Shown piece after piece: positions 1 through 8,223 of a stretch of 64,000 bases of DNA. This stretch comes from JAVKBW01 sp040222995 (GTDB lineage: Bacteria; Pseudomonadota; Alphaproteobacteria; UBA8366; Aestuariispiraceae), in the NCBI GenBank assembly GCA_040222995.1, contig JAVKBW010000034.1:81827-145826 (forward strand), in the 5' to 3' direction. The notes under the pieces are model-generated. The model searched no databases. It saw nothing but the letters and a program-made list of their open reading frames with translations, and had not been told where the DNA came from. The stretch's first letter is position 1, and the number at the start of each line of letters is the position of its first letter. The translations under genes and the position numbers were made by a program.

Positions 1-495
1 TCGCTACAGGGCGAAACGCTGGCGGATTGCATCCATCATTATTTCGACCAGTCGGCCCAGTTCGACGCCAAGGTGAAGTTGGCCTGCGCCAGAACGGCCG
101 GCGGGCAATGGCGGGCCGGCGCGCTGATGATCCAGCGCCTGCCGGAAGAAGGCGGCACTGGCGGGGTCGATGATCCGGATGCGTGGAACCGGGCGAAAGT
201 GTTGCTGGATTCAGCCCGGCCCGACGAAATGACGGACCCGAATCTGACGCCGAACGATCTGCTGTTCAGGCTGTTCCACGAAGACGGCGTTCGGGTATTC
301 GAACCGAGATCGCTGGCGGCCGTTTGCCGATGTTCGCGCGAGCGCATGTTGAACGCGCTGACCACGCTGCCGGAAAGCGACCTGCAAGAGATTGTGACCG
401 ACGGTTTCATTGAGATGACCTGTGAATTCTGCAATACAAGCAGACAGTTCACCCCGTCGGAGGTTGCCGACGCCAAGTCGGACAAGCGGGGCTGA
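1..495 (+). CDS. hslO: Hsp33 family molecular chaperone, 3' part (5' end outside window)
   Basis: C-terminal 164 residues of the redox-regulated holdase Hsp33, which protects unfolding cytosolic proteins under oxidative stress. The reading frame is open from base 1, so the N-terminal substrate-binding part lies before the window. The visible end has the family's zinc/redox switch: a CRC pair (CXC) about 30 residues before CEFC (CXXC), both near the C-terminus, preceded by a segment containing ETLADCIHHYFDQS, typical of the Hsp33 core. Family proteins are about 290-330 residues, so roughly half is present. A putative lipoprotein gene follows 23 bases downstream on the same strand. Identification is firm because of the cysteine pattern; only the start is unknown. 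Confidence 0.93.
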   Translation, partial: SLQGETLADCIHHYFDQSAQFDAKVKLACARTAGGQWRAGALMIQRLPEEGGTGGVDDPDAWNRAKVLLDSARPDEMTDPNLTPNDLLFRLFHEDGVRVFEPRSLAAVCRCSRERMLNALTTLPESDLQEIVTDGFIEMTCEFCNTSRQFTPSEVADAKSDKRG

Positions 496-518
496 CACCC
501 GGCAACAGGAGATCAAGA

Positions 519-1154
519 ATGCGTGAGACACGGTTTCGGTTTTCAGAAGCGTTACCCGCGATAACACGCCGGACGGCGCTCGCGATGGTCGGTTCCGCGG
601 CGGCCGGAATGGCCGTCACAGGCTGTGAAACAGAGGCGCAACTGCCCAAGTACGCCGCCATCACCTTTAGTCATCGTCGCGCCATCAATGTCCGCGCCGG
701 CAACATCGTCGCGCGCACCACGTTCGTGAAACCGTTGAAAGCACCGAATGTCGAGCATGATTTCCCGGTCGATCTGGGTAAAACCGCAGAGCGTTGGGCG
801 CATGACCGGCTTGCAACCACCGGCGGCGACGGCACGCTGACCTATACGGTTCTGGATGCCAGCGTTGTCGAAACGCCGCTGGAAAAAACCGACGGCATCA
901 CCGGGCTGCTGACGACGGATCAGTCGGAACGGTATGAAGGAACGGTTCGGGTGCGTGTGGAAGCCGAAAACCCCTCTACGGGTCAGACCGGCGAGACCGA
1001 GGTCGCCGTAAAACGCAGCTTCACGATTCCGGAAGACGCCACGTTCAATGAGCGTGAGAAAGTCTGGTATCAAATGACCGAAAAGCTGATGGCGGACCTC
1101 GACCGCCAATTGGAAGCGGCGATCCAGAAGCACTTGAGCGCGTTTCTAGACTAG
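519..1154 (+). CDS. Putative lipoprotein of unknown function
   Basis: A 211-residue exported protein. The N-terminus has a twin-arginine-like pair (TRRTALAM), a short hydrophobic run and a lipobox-like VTGC at about residues 33-36, suggesting lipidation at the cysteine and anchoring in the cell envelope. The mature part is polar with a mixed alpha/beta look and no catalytic motif I recognise. It lies 23 bases downstream of hslO and points toward convergent gpsA, ending 15 bases before the gpsA stop. The start is the first ATG after the hslO stop and follows an AGGAG-like element. No function is assigned; the export prediction is moderately strong. Confidence 0.7.
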   Translation: MRETRFRFSEALPAITRRTALAMVGSAAAGMAVTGCETEAQLPKYAAITFSHRRAINVRAGNIVARTTFVKPLKAPNVEHDFPVDLGKTAERWAHDRLATTGGDGTLTYTVLDASVVETPLEKTDGITGLLTTDQSERYEGTVRVRVEAENPSTGQTGETEVAVKRSFTIPEDATFNEREKVWYQMTEKLMADLDRQLEAAIQKHLSAFLD

Positions 1155-1169
1155 TCGGCCGAACCGACC

Positions 1170-2183
1170 CTACCGATGCCTGTCCAGCTCTTCGCGGAAC
1201 GGGCGGGCCAGCAGACCCTGGATGGCGTCATCGATGCCGGTTTGTCCGGTCAATATTGCATCGACCGCGAGGGATATCGGCAAATCCAGCCCGTCGCGTT
1301 CTGCGATGCGGCGAACAGCATCCGCCGTGCGAACGCCTTCCGTCACGGCGCGGCGCCTGCCAAGGATTTCTTCCATGGTCTTTCCCTGACCCAGTCCGTA
1401 GCCAAGCGACATGTTCCGTGATTGAAGCGACGAACAGGTCAGGACGAGGTCGCCGACGCCCGAAAGGCCCATCGCGGTTTCAACGTGCCCGCCCTTTGCC
1501 GCGATCAGCCGCGCCATTTCAGACAGGCCGCGCGTGATCAGCGCCGCCTTGGCGTTTTCGCCCAGTCCCTTGCCCGCGACGATGCCGCAGGCGATCGCCA
1601 GCACGTTCTTGACGGCGCCGCCCAGCTCCACCCCGTTGCGGTCATCCGAAAGATACGGGCGGAATATCTGCGATCCGAGGAGATCGACGATACGCTTCCC
1701 CGCGTCCTGATCGTGCGCCGCGACCACGGCCGCCGCCGGCAGGCCTTTCGCGAGTTCCGCCGCAAAGTTCGGACCGGACAGTACCGCGACAGGATTTTCA
1801 CCGAGATTTCTTTCGGCAATCGCCGACAGCAATTCCAGTTTCTGGCAATCGATGCCCTTGGCGCAGATGGCGACCGGCACGCCGGCAGCCAGATGCGGTT
1901 GCATCGCCAGGGTGATATCGCCCACGGTTTGCGCCGGCGTGACGATCAGGGCGGCGACCGCGCCGTCCAGTGTGTCGGCAATGTCCCGGGTTGCCCGTAA
2001 ACCCGATGGCGGAATGACATCCGGCAGATAATCGGGGTTACCCTTGCCCGCATTCAGGGAGTCGACAACCGATGCGTTTCGCGCCCACAGGACCGTTTCC
2101 AGTCCGTTTCGGCAACTGAGGCAGGCAAGGGCGGTGGCCCAGGCGCCTCCGCCGATGATCGCCAGCTTTTCAGACATTGGCAT
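1170..2183 (-). CDS. gpsA: Glycerol-3-phosphate dehydrogenase [NAD(P)+]
   Basis: Reduces dihydroxyacetone phosphate to sn-glycerol-3-phosphate in the cytosol, feeding phospholipid synthesis. The 337-residue protein opens with a Rossmann dinucleotide-binding stretch (AIIGGGAWATALA) and contains the family segments CAKGID, LSGPNFA, GGAVKNVLAIACGI and GLSGVGDLVLTC. Length is normal for GpsA. Two in-frame ATGs (MPMSEK) lie 6 bases apart; the second, at 2177, gives the more typical N-terminus. The start overlaps the 3' end of tsaD by about 14 bases, so the two genes are probably one tsaD-gpsA transcript with coupled translation. Assignment is firm. Confidence 0.96.
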   Translation of the reverse strand: MPMSEKLAIIGGGAWATALACLSCRNGLETVLWARNASVVDSLNAGKGNPDYLPDVIPPSGLRATRDIADTLDGAVAALIVTPAQTVGDITLAMQPHLAAGVPVAICAKGIDCQKLELLSAIAERNLGENPVAVLSGPNFAAELAKGLPAAAVVAAHDQDAGKRIVDLLGSQIFRPYLSDDRNGVELGGAVKNVLAIACGIVAGKGLGENAKAALITRGLSEMARLIAAKGGHVETAMGLSGVGDLVLTCSSLQSRNMSLGYGLGQGKTMEEILGRRRAVTEGVRTADAVRRIAERDGLDLPISLAVDAILTGQTGIDDAIQGLLARPFREELDRHR

Positions 2184-3234
2184 GATCCATCAACTCGACC
2201 AATGGCCAGCGAGGGCGGGCCTTGATATCCAGCGGGTCTGTCATACCCAGCCGATACCGTTCCAGCCCGGCCCAGGCAATCATGGCGGCATTGTCGGTGC
2301 AGAGATGCATCGGCGGCGCGAGGAAATGCAGTCCCTCGCTGTCTGTCAGGCCGGACAAAGCCTGCCGGAGCCGATTGTTCGCCGCCACACCGCCGGCAAC
2401 AACCAGGGTTGGACCGACGCCGAAATCGGTTTTGAACCGGGCAATTGCGCGCCGGCATCTGTCCACCAGAACATCGGCGACCGCCTCCTGAAACGACGCG
2501 GCGGCATCGGCGGTGGTTTGCCGGTTCGCGGATTCCAGCTTTTCAATTGCATATCGAACCGCCGTCTTCAGCCCGGCGAAGGAAAAATCGCAATTGTCGC
2601 GTCCGACCATCGGCCGCGGGAACCGGAACGCTGACCCATCCCCTTCGAGAGCCGCCTTTTCGACGGCCGGCCCGCCCGGATAGCCCAGCCCCAGCATCGC
2701 CGCCGTCTTGTCGAACGCCTCGCCGACCGCGTCGTCGATGGTCCGTCCGTAGAGCCGGTACCGTCCGACGCCTTCCGCTGCCAGCAACTGGCAATGGCCG
2801 CCCGAAACCAGCAGCAACAGATAGGGAAATTCGATCGGACCGTCGGCAACCGACGCCAAGCGGGGGCTGAGGGCATGGCCTTCAAGATGGTTAACAGCGA
2901 TGAAGGGCAGACCATGACACAGGGCGATGGCCTTTGCCGAAACAGCACCCACCATGACCCCGCCGATCAGGCCCGGACCCGTGGTTGCCGCAATCGCCGC
3001 TAGGTCCTTGAAGCCGATCCCCGCTTCGTCCATCGCCTGGGCGATCAGGCGGTCGAGATGATCGAGATGGCTGCGCGCCGCAATTTCCGGAACGACCCCG
3101 CCATAGGGTCGGTGATCGTCCAGTTGCGACAGAACGACATTGGCCAGAATGCGCCCGTCGCCGTCCAGAACGGCGGCCGCGGTTTCATCGCAGGAGGTTT
3201 CTATTCCAAGAATATAGGTCGTCGTCATTTTCAT
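2170..3234 (-). CDS. tsaD: tRNA N6-adenosine threonylcarbamoyltransferase
   Basis: Transfers the threonylcarbamoyl group to A37 of ANN-decoding tRNAs (t6A), working with TsaB/E/C. The protein (about 354 residues) starts with the ASKHA signature GIETSCDETAAAV and has the metal-binding HLEGH motif, the SGGHC segment and GLGYPGGPAVEK. The frame is open further upstream, but that extra sequence is arginine-rich and unlike the family and would run into the divergent hemC start. I therefore chose ATG 3234 (MKMTTTYILG); ATG 3228 is an alternative. It is divergent from hemC across about 47 bases and overlaps gpsA downstream. Assignment is firm; the exact start is moderately sure. Confidence 0.95.
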   Translation of the reverse strand: MKMTTTYILGIETSCDETAAAVLDGDGRILANVVLSQLDDHRPYGGVVPEIAARSHLDHLDRLIAQAMDEAGIGFKDLAAIAATTGPGLIGGVMVGAVSAKAIALCHGLPFIAVNHLEGHALSPRLASVADGPIEFPYLLLLVSGGHCQLLAAEGVGRYRLYGRTIDDAVGEAFDKTAAMLGLGYPGGPAVEKAALEGDGSAFRFPRPMVGRDNCDFSFAGLKTAVRYAIEKLESANRQTTADAAASFQEAVADVLVDRCRRAIARFKTDFGVGPTLVVAGGVAANNRLRQALSGLTDSEGLHFLAPPMHLCTDNAAMIAWAGLERYRLGMTDPLDIKARPRWPLVELMDHANV

Positions 3235-3281
3235 GGATTCAGGGTGTAGCCTAGACGGCACGGTTAGGCTACTGGTTGTGA

Positions 3282-4220
3282 ATGATGACGTCTGATTTTC
3301 AACCCGGCCAAACGTTGCGTCTCGGCACGCGCGGATCGCCGCTCGCCATGGCGCAGGCCGTCGAAACCAAACAGCGGATCGCCGCCGCAGCGCCACAGGT
3401 AGGCATCGAGATCGTCGATATCAAGACGACCGGCGACAAGGTTGTCGACCGGCGGCTGGCCGAAATCGGCGGCAAGGGACTGTTCACCAAGGAACTCGAC
3501 GACGCGCTGCTGGACGGTCGAATCGATTTCGGCGTGCACTCCATGAAAGACATGGAAACATGGCTGCCTGACGGTATCGAGATCGCCGCCGTGCTGCCGC
3601 GTGAAGATCCGCGAGACGCGCTGGTCAGTTATGTAGCGAACAGCATCGACAGCCTGCCGAAAGGCGCGGTCATCGGAACGGCTTCGCTACGCCGGCAGGC
3701 GCAATTGCTTGCTAGGCGGCCTGACCTTTCCGTCGTCATGTTTCGCGGCAATGTGCAGACCCGTCTGGAAAAGCTGGCCCGCGGCGAGGCCGCCGCAACG
3801 TTTCTGGCAACCGCCGGCCTGAACCGTCTTGGCGTTGAGATCGACGCCGTGACCCCGCTTGAGACCGACACGATGTTGCCCGCTGTCGCCCAGGGGGCGA
3901 TCGCGATCACCGTTCGCGCCGGAGACGACAGGACACGCGGTATCGTCGCCCTTCTGAACGACGCGGAAACAGCCGCGCGTACAGCGACTGAGCGCGGGTT
4001 TCTGGCGGCGCTCGACGGGTCGTGCAGGACCCCGATTGCCGGACTTGCCGAGCTTTCCGGTGACGGATCGAAGATCATGTTCCGGGGGTTGGTCGTACGC
4101 CCGGACGGCAGCGGCCTGATGACAGTTGCCGATGAAGGCCCGGTAGAAGACGCCGAGGAAATCGGCTTGCGCGCCGGCCGCGTCGTACGGCCTAAAATGG
4201 ACCGGGGTTATTTTGAATGA
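3282..4220 (+). CDS. hemC: Hydroxymethylbilane synthase (porphobilinogen deaminase)
   Basis: Polymerises four porphobilinogen molecules into hydroxymethylbilane in heme biosynthesis. The 312-residue sequence shows LRLGTRGSPLAMAQA at the N-terminus, HSMKDM, GTASLRRQAQLLARRPDL and, in domain 3, LDGSCRTPIAG, where the cysteine attaches the dipyrromethane cofactor. Length is normal. It starts the heme operon: its stop overlaps the ATG of the next gene by 4 bases (ATGA), so HemC and the HemD domain, consecutive enzymes, are translationally coupled. There are two tandem ATGs (3282 and 3285). No operator was recognised in the short divergent region shared with tsaD. Confidence 0.97.
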   Translation: MMTSDFQPGQTLRLGTRGSPLAMAQAVETKQRIAAAAPQVGIEIVDIKTTGDKVVDRRLAEIGGKGLFTKELDDALLDGRIDFGVHSMKDMETWLPDGIEIAAVLPREDPRDALVSYVANSIDSLPKGAVIGTASLRRQAQLLARRPDLSVVMFRGNVQTRLEKLARGEAAATFLATAGLNRLGVEIDAVTPLETDTMLPAVAQGAIAITVRAGDDRTRGIVALLNDAETAARTATERGFLAALDGSCRTPIAGLAELSGDGSKIMFRGLVVRPDGSGLMTVADEGPVEDAEEIGLRAGRVVRPKMDRGYFE

Positions 4221-6664
4221 ATGACGGTGATACGTCACCTGTTGTCTGGATACCGAGACCGATCGACGATGCGATAGACCTGTCCGCCGAGGTCAGCGCT
4301 TTGGGGCTGACACCGCTGGTCGAACCGGTCATGACGATCAACTATAACAACACGGTGCCTGACCTGACCGGCGTCACCGGGCTGGTTTTCACCTCCGCGA
4401 ACGGTGTACGTGCCTTTGTCCGCGCCGCGCCGGACCGTCATATCCCTGTCTACGCAGTCGGATTGCAATGTGCGGAAGCCGCCCGGGCCGCAGGCTTCAG
4501 CACCGTCGTAACCGCCGGTGGAGACGTCGAAAAACTGGCGGCAACCATTGCCAATGACCGATCGCCAGAGGACGATATTCTTCTGCATGCCGCGGCCAGC
4601 GACCGGGCCGGCGATCTGTCCGGCTTGCTGGAGCGACAGGGATTCGATGTTCGGCGGGCGGTGCTGTATCGCGCGGATACGATCGACAAACTGCCCGACT
4701 CCCTGATCCGGCGGCTCGAAAGCGGCGGTGTTGCCGCCGTCATGCTGTTCTCTCCGCGAACAGCCGAAACGGTCGGCAGGCTTTTGAAGAACGCCGGATC
4801 GGATTCCGCTGGCATCCACGCCATCTGCTTCAGCCAGGCCGTCGCCGACAAACTTTCGCCGCAGGACTGGTCGGCTATCGCGGTTGCGCGGGAGCCGAGC
4901 CGGCCAAGCATACTGCAGGCATTGAATGCCGTATTGCCTGCAGATACGGCCCGCAGCACGGAAAGTACGGCTGAAACCGTCGGTGACGCAAAAAATCGGC
5001 AAAAGGACGGGACAGAAGCGCCCGGTACGCTTACACTGTCTTTGGATGGCAGCCGTACGCGTGACGGAAGTACACTTGTAAATGAAAAACCCGAAGGGGC
5101 GTCGGACATAATGAACGCAGAACATGTGATCGAACAATTTGGCGGAATCAGGCCGATGGCGCAGAAGCTGGGGATCGCCGTCAGTACTGTTCAGGGCTGG
5201 AAAACGCGAAATCACATTCCGGAAAACCGGTGGGAAGACGTGCGCGCGGCTGCGGCAAGCAGCGGCATCGATCTGGACGAAACGCACCGGATCGACGAGA
5301 CCGCGGACACTGCGGAAGAGCCGGAACAGGAAGCGGAAGGCCCCTGGTCAGACGACCAGACCGATAAACCGGCGGACTCCGACGATCATGACATCGCATC
5401 CGATAAGCACGAAACGGACACGACCGAAACCGACACACCGTCGGAACGCCCGGCAGATGAGCACCATGGAGATGAGCATCAGGCGGACGAGCCCAGGCCG
5501 GCAGCCTCACCGCCTGCCGCCCCGCCACAGGCAAAAGCAACCCGCAGCGGAAGCGGCGGTTGGGCGCTGTTTCTGGCCCTGATCGCCCTTGCGGGCATCG
5601 CGACGCGCGGCTACTGGGGGCCTGCGATAGATCCGAAGGTAGAGGCGCATCTCACCAACTTTTTCGGCCCGCCGGTGAAACAGCAGGCAACGGCCGTCGA
5701 CGAAACGATCCAGACCGATCTGGTGCGCACCCAGGAAGTGATGGCCACGATTCTGCAGCGGCTGGATACGATCGAACAGGGTGTCGGATTGACGGAAGGG
5801 TCCGAGGGCGACGGCAATATCTCGTCGGTTGCGCTGGACGCCGTCAAAGACCGGCTGGCCGCACTGGAAAGCCAACTGGAAACGGCTGTCACCGTCTCGA
5901 AAGACGGCAATGTCGATCTGGCGGCCCTGCAATCCGCACTGACCGCTCTCAGGACACGCATGCAGGCTCTCGATGAAAAGGCCGATGCCTCGATCCGGAC
6001 ATCGCGGCTGGACATCGATACATTCCGTGATCAGCTAACCGCCATCACCAACGATCTGGAGACGGCGAATACATACATAAAGTCTCTGGGCGAACGCCTT
6101 CTGCTGCTGGAGAACACACCGGGCAACCCGGCCATCAGTTCGGCCGCTCTGGTTCTCGCCATCGGGCAGCTTGAAACCATTGCCGATACGGGAACGCCTT
6201 TCAACGACACCCTGCCGGGATTGCGGGAACTGGCCGGTGACGACGCTGAAATTCTGGCGATTGTCGATTCTCTGAAGGAAGCCTCGTGGAACGGGGTCAC
6301 CACTTTGTCCGTGCTTGCCGGACGTTTCGACAAAATAGCCGCAACAGTCGATGCGGCCGAGACAGCGACGACAGACGGCGACTGGATCGATGAAAGTCTT
6401 GCGCAATTGCAGTCGGTGGTCAGCATCCGGCGCACCGACGCGGCGCCGGATGCGCCGGCCGCCACGAAGGCGGAAGCCGCCCTCGCGCGTGGCGATCTGG
6501 CCGCCGCAATCGATCTGGTTGCGCCGTTCAGGAATGCCGACGACGAGATTGCGGCGTGGCTCGACGCGGCGGAAGCCCGTCTTGCCGTCGATACCGCAAT
6601 TTCCAGCTTACGCGCCCATGCCGTCGCCCGTCTGCGCGCCCTGGCAAACGATCGCAAGAACTAA
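4217..6664 (+). CDS. hemD: Fusion: uroporphyrinogen-III synthase + HTH + Mic60/mitofilin-like membrane protein
   Basis: An 815-residue multidomain protein. Residues 1-~240 are HemD-like (WIPRPIDDA, VFTSANGVRAF, FSPRTAETV), cyclising hydroxymethylbilane to uroporphyrinogen III. A linker to ~298 precedes an HTH-like unit (~299-350; QFGGIRPMAQKLGIAVSTVQGWK) of the YdaS/Cro or 'carph-isopro' type. Then come a very acidic Asp/Glu/Thr/His-rich linker (~354-440), one membrane helix (~447-465), a long heptad-rich coiled coil (~490-650) and a mitofilin-type C-terminal domain. Alphaproteobacterial Mic60 shapes the inner membrane and is known to sit among heme genes; here it is in one uninterrupted frame with hemD. 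An internal ATG at 5111, behind an AAGGGG, sits exactly where a separate Mic60 gene would begin, so two products are possible. hemC precedes and hemY follows 12 bases later. Confidence 0.85.
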   Translation: MNDGDTSPVVWIPRPIDDAIDLSAEVSALGLTPLVEPVMTINYNNTVPDLTGVTGLVFTSANGVRAFVRAAPDRHIPVYAVGLQCAEAARAAGFSTVVTAGGDVEKLAATIANDRSPEDDILLHAAASDRAGDLSGLLERQGFDVRRAVLYRADTIDKLPDSLIRRLESGGVAAVMLFSPRTAETVGRLLKNAGSDSAGIHAICFSQAVADKLSPQDWSAIAVAREPSRPSILQALNAVLPADTARSTESTAETVGDAKNRQKDGTEAPGTLTLSLDGSRTRDGSTLVNEKPEGASDIMNAEHVIEQFGGIRPMAQKLGIAVSTVQGWKTRNHIPENRWEDVRAAAASSGIDLDETHRIDETADTAEEPEQEAEGPWSDDQTDKPADSDDHDIASDKHETDTTETDTPSERPADEHHGDEHQADEPRPAASPPAAPPQAKATRSGSGGWALFLALIALAGIATRGYWGPAIDPKVEAHLTNFFGPPVKQQATAVDETIQTDLVRTQEVMATILQRLDTIEQGVGLTEGSEGDGNISSVALDAVKDRLAALESQLETAVTVSKDGNVDLAALQSALTALRTRMQALDEKADASIRTSRLDIDTFRDQLTAITNDLETANTYIKSLGERLLLLENTPGNPAISSAALVLAIGQLETIADTGTPFNDTLPGLRELAGDDAEILAIVDSLKEASWNGVTTLSVLAGRFDKIAATVDAAETATTDGDWIDESLAQLQSVVSIRRTDAAPDAPAATKAEAALARGDLAAAIDLVAPFRNADDEIAAWLDAAEARLAVDTAISSLRAHAVARLRALANDRKN
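5094..5113 (+). promoter_or_regulatory. Possible internal ribosome-binding site and ATG start for the HTH-Mic60 part
   Basis: AAGGGG at 5094-5099, followed after 11 bases by an in-frame ATG (5111), inside the hemD fusion gene. The downstream protein would begin MNAEHVIEQFGG, a natural N-terminus for the HTH-mitofilin protein. The spacing is slightly long for a Shine-Dalgarno, so this is only a candidate internal start. Confidence 0.4.
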
Positions 6665-6676
6665 GGGTCAACCGAT

Positions 6677-7879
6677 ATGTTTCGCGCCATACTGATCTTC
6701 GTAAAAATCGGGATTATCGTCACCGCCGGTATTCTGCTGACCGAATATCCCGGTGAATTCGTTATCGACTGGCAGGGATGGCGTATCGAATCCTCGCTGG
6801 TGGTGCTGGCCCTCGCCGTTGTCATCGCCGCCATTCTGATCGCCATGCTGACACGCCTTGTTACCGGCGTGCTGCATGCGCCGAAACATTTCATCGACGC
6901 CCGCCGCAGCGCGCGCCGCGAACGCGGATACAAAGCCCTGACCCAGGGACTGGTCGCCGTCGCCGCGGGCGACACGGCGGAAGCCCGCAAACAGTCCAAG
7001 CGCGCCGAAGCCCTGATCTCCGACCCGCCGCTGACGCGTCTGCTTGCCGCCCAGACCGCACAGCTCGACGGCAAGACGGAAGCCGCGCACGATTACTTCA
7101 CCGAAATGCTGCAAGACCCGAACACGGCATTTCTCGGTATTCGCGGCCTGCTCACTCAGGCCCTGAACGAGGGCGATCTCGCCGAAGCCCGCCGTCTAAC
7201 CGAACAGGCCAACAAGCTGCGCCCCGGCACCCCGTGGGTGGTGCGCCAGTTGATCGATCTGCAACGGCGGGAACGCAACTGGGGCGCGGCGGTCGACACT
7301 GTCGCCGAGGCGATCAAACGCAAGAGCCTGCCGGAAAGCGAGGCCAAGCCGCTGAAAGCGACCCTGCTGATGGCGCAGGCGCAGGAAAAGTATTCCGCCG
7401 GCCTGAAGGATACGGCGCTGAAACTGGCGACCGAGGCCCACAAGCTCGATGTAACGCTGATATCAGCGACCGCGATGATGGCCCGGCTGCTGGCCGAAAA
7501 AGGCAAACAGACAAAGGCCGCGAAACTGATCGAGGAATGCTGGGCCCGCACCCCCGATCCGGTGCTTGCCCGCGCCTTTGCCGACGTCGCCCCGCCGGGA
7601 ACCGACGATCTGGCGCAGGTTCGCCGGTTCGAAACCCTGCTGAGCCTCAATCCGGGCGATCCCGAAAGTCATATGGCGTTGGCCGAGGCGTCGCTGAAGG
7701 CCGGCTTGTGGGGCGAGGCGCGCAATCATTTGTCGAAGGTGATGACCGACGACCCCGAACCCCGGCTGTGCCGGTTGATGGCCATGCTCGAGGAATCCGA
7801 ACACGGCGATCTGGAAGCTGCGCGCCAGTGGCTAGCGAAAGCAAGCGGCGACCTGCCGGCTGAAACCGAAGCCGCATAG
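6677..7879 (+). CDS. hemY: HemY N-terminal-domain / TPR membrane protein
   Basis: A 400-residue inner-membrane protein of the proteobacterial HemY family (not the protoporphyrinogen oxidase sometimes given that name). Two hydrophobic helices lie at about residues 4-22 and 38-62, followed by a cytosol- or periplasm-facing helical solenoid of TPR-like repeats (AEARKQSKRAEAL, LTEQANKLRPGTPW, LATEAHKLD). Family members accompany heme genes and interact with the heme pathway, although their biochemical role is unsettled. It starts 12 bases after the hemD-mitofilin fusion and is the last gene of the hemC operon. The ATG follows a weak AAGGGT. Family call is firm. Confidence 0.9.
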   Translation: MFRAILIFVKIGIIVTAGILLTEYPGEFVIDWQGWRIESSLVVLALAVVIAAILIAMLTRLVTGVLHAPKHFIDARRSARRERGYKALTQGLVAVAAGDTAEARKQSKRAEALISDPPLTRLLAAQTAQLDGKTEAAHDYFTEMLQDPNTAFLGIRGLLTQALNEGDLAEARRLTEQANKLRPGTPWVVRQLIDLQRRERNWGAAVDTVAEAIKRKSLPESEAKPLKATLLMAQAQEKYSAGLKDTALKLATEAHKLDVTLISATAMMARLLAEKGKQTKAAKLIEECWARTPDPVLARAFADVAPPGTDDLAQVRRFETLLSLNPGDPESHMALAEASLKAGLWGEARNHLSKVMTDDPEPRLCRLMAMLEESEHGDLEAARQWLAKASGDLPAETEAA

Positions 7880-7920
7880 GCCGGAAACTCTCTGTTTCTA
7901 ACGTCTCGGACAAAAAAAGA

Positions 7921-7940
7921 GGCCCGGTGTTAGCCGGGCC
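7921..7940. terminator. GC hairpin downstream of hemY
   Basis: A perfect 7-bp stem (GGCCCGG/CCGGGCC) with a 6-base loop, flanked on the left by a run of seven A (7912-7918). On the minus strand this gives hairpin plus U-run, a classic intrinsic terminator; on the plus strand there is no U-tract. It probably marks the end of the hemC operon, acting as a bidirectional or minus-strand terminator. Confidence 0.6.
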
Positions 7941-8074
7941 CTTCAGGCGAGGGAGAGGAAGAAGTATGAAATGCCGTCAGGAGACGGCGTGTCGTCTCAA
8001 CTGTCCCTAATATAAGGTTCGCCGTGGTATTCCGCAGTGATATGGGTCACACTGCGAAAAATTACTTCTCGTGC

Positions 8075-8103
8075 TTGCAAATTGACGCGGACGCCCGTAT
8101 TTT
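8075..8103 (+). promoter_or_regulatory. Candidate sigma-70 promoter for tRNA-Thr
   Basis: TTGCAA (8075-8080) and TATTTT (8098-8103) separated by 17 bases, ending 39 bases before the mature tRNA 5' end. Spacing is ideal and both hexamers are recognisable; no other promoter is visible nearer the tRNA. Confidence 0.45.
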
Positions 8104-8142
8104 CCGCGCCGCTTGAAGATATCTGTTCGTCTTCGTCTCTGT

Positions 8143-8215
8143 GCCGCGTTAGCTCAGCTGGTAGAGCATCGCATTCGTAATGCGGGGGTCGGGTGTTCAA
8201 GTCACCCACGCGGCA
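8143..8215 (+). tRNA. tRNA-Thr (anticodon CGT)
   Basis: A full cloverleaf can be drawn: 7-bp acceptor (GCCGCGT/ACGCGGC), D-arm GCTC/GAGC, a 5-bp anticodon stem with loop TTCGTAA (anticodon CGT, reads ACG), and T-arm GGGTG/CACCC with TTCAAGT. Discriminator A is at 8215 and CCA is encoded at 8216-8218. The 3' half from 8174 is repeated exactly at 18275-18319, so this is the attachment gene of the island that follows. Confidence 0.96.
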
Positions 8216-8218
8216 CCA
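8174..8218 (+). repeat. attL: 45-bp direct repeat in the 3' half of tRNA-Thr
   Basis: Identical to 18275-18319. It starts in the anticodon loop (TTCGTAATGCGG...) and ends with CCA. Bases on either side differ from the other copy (A8173 versus T; T8219 versus C), so the repeat is exactly 45 bp. Confidence 0.93.
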
Positions 8219-8223
8219 TTATT

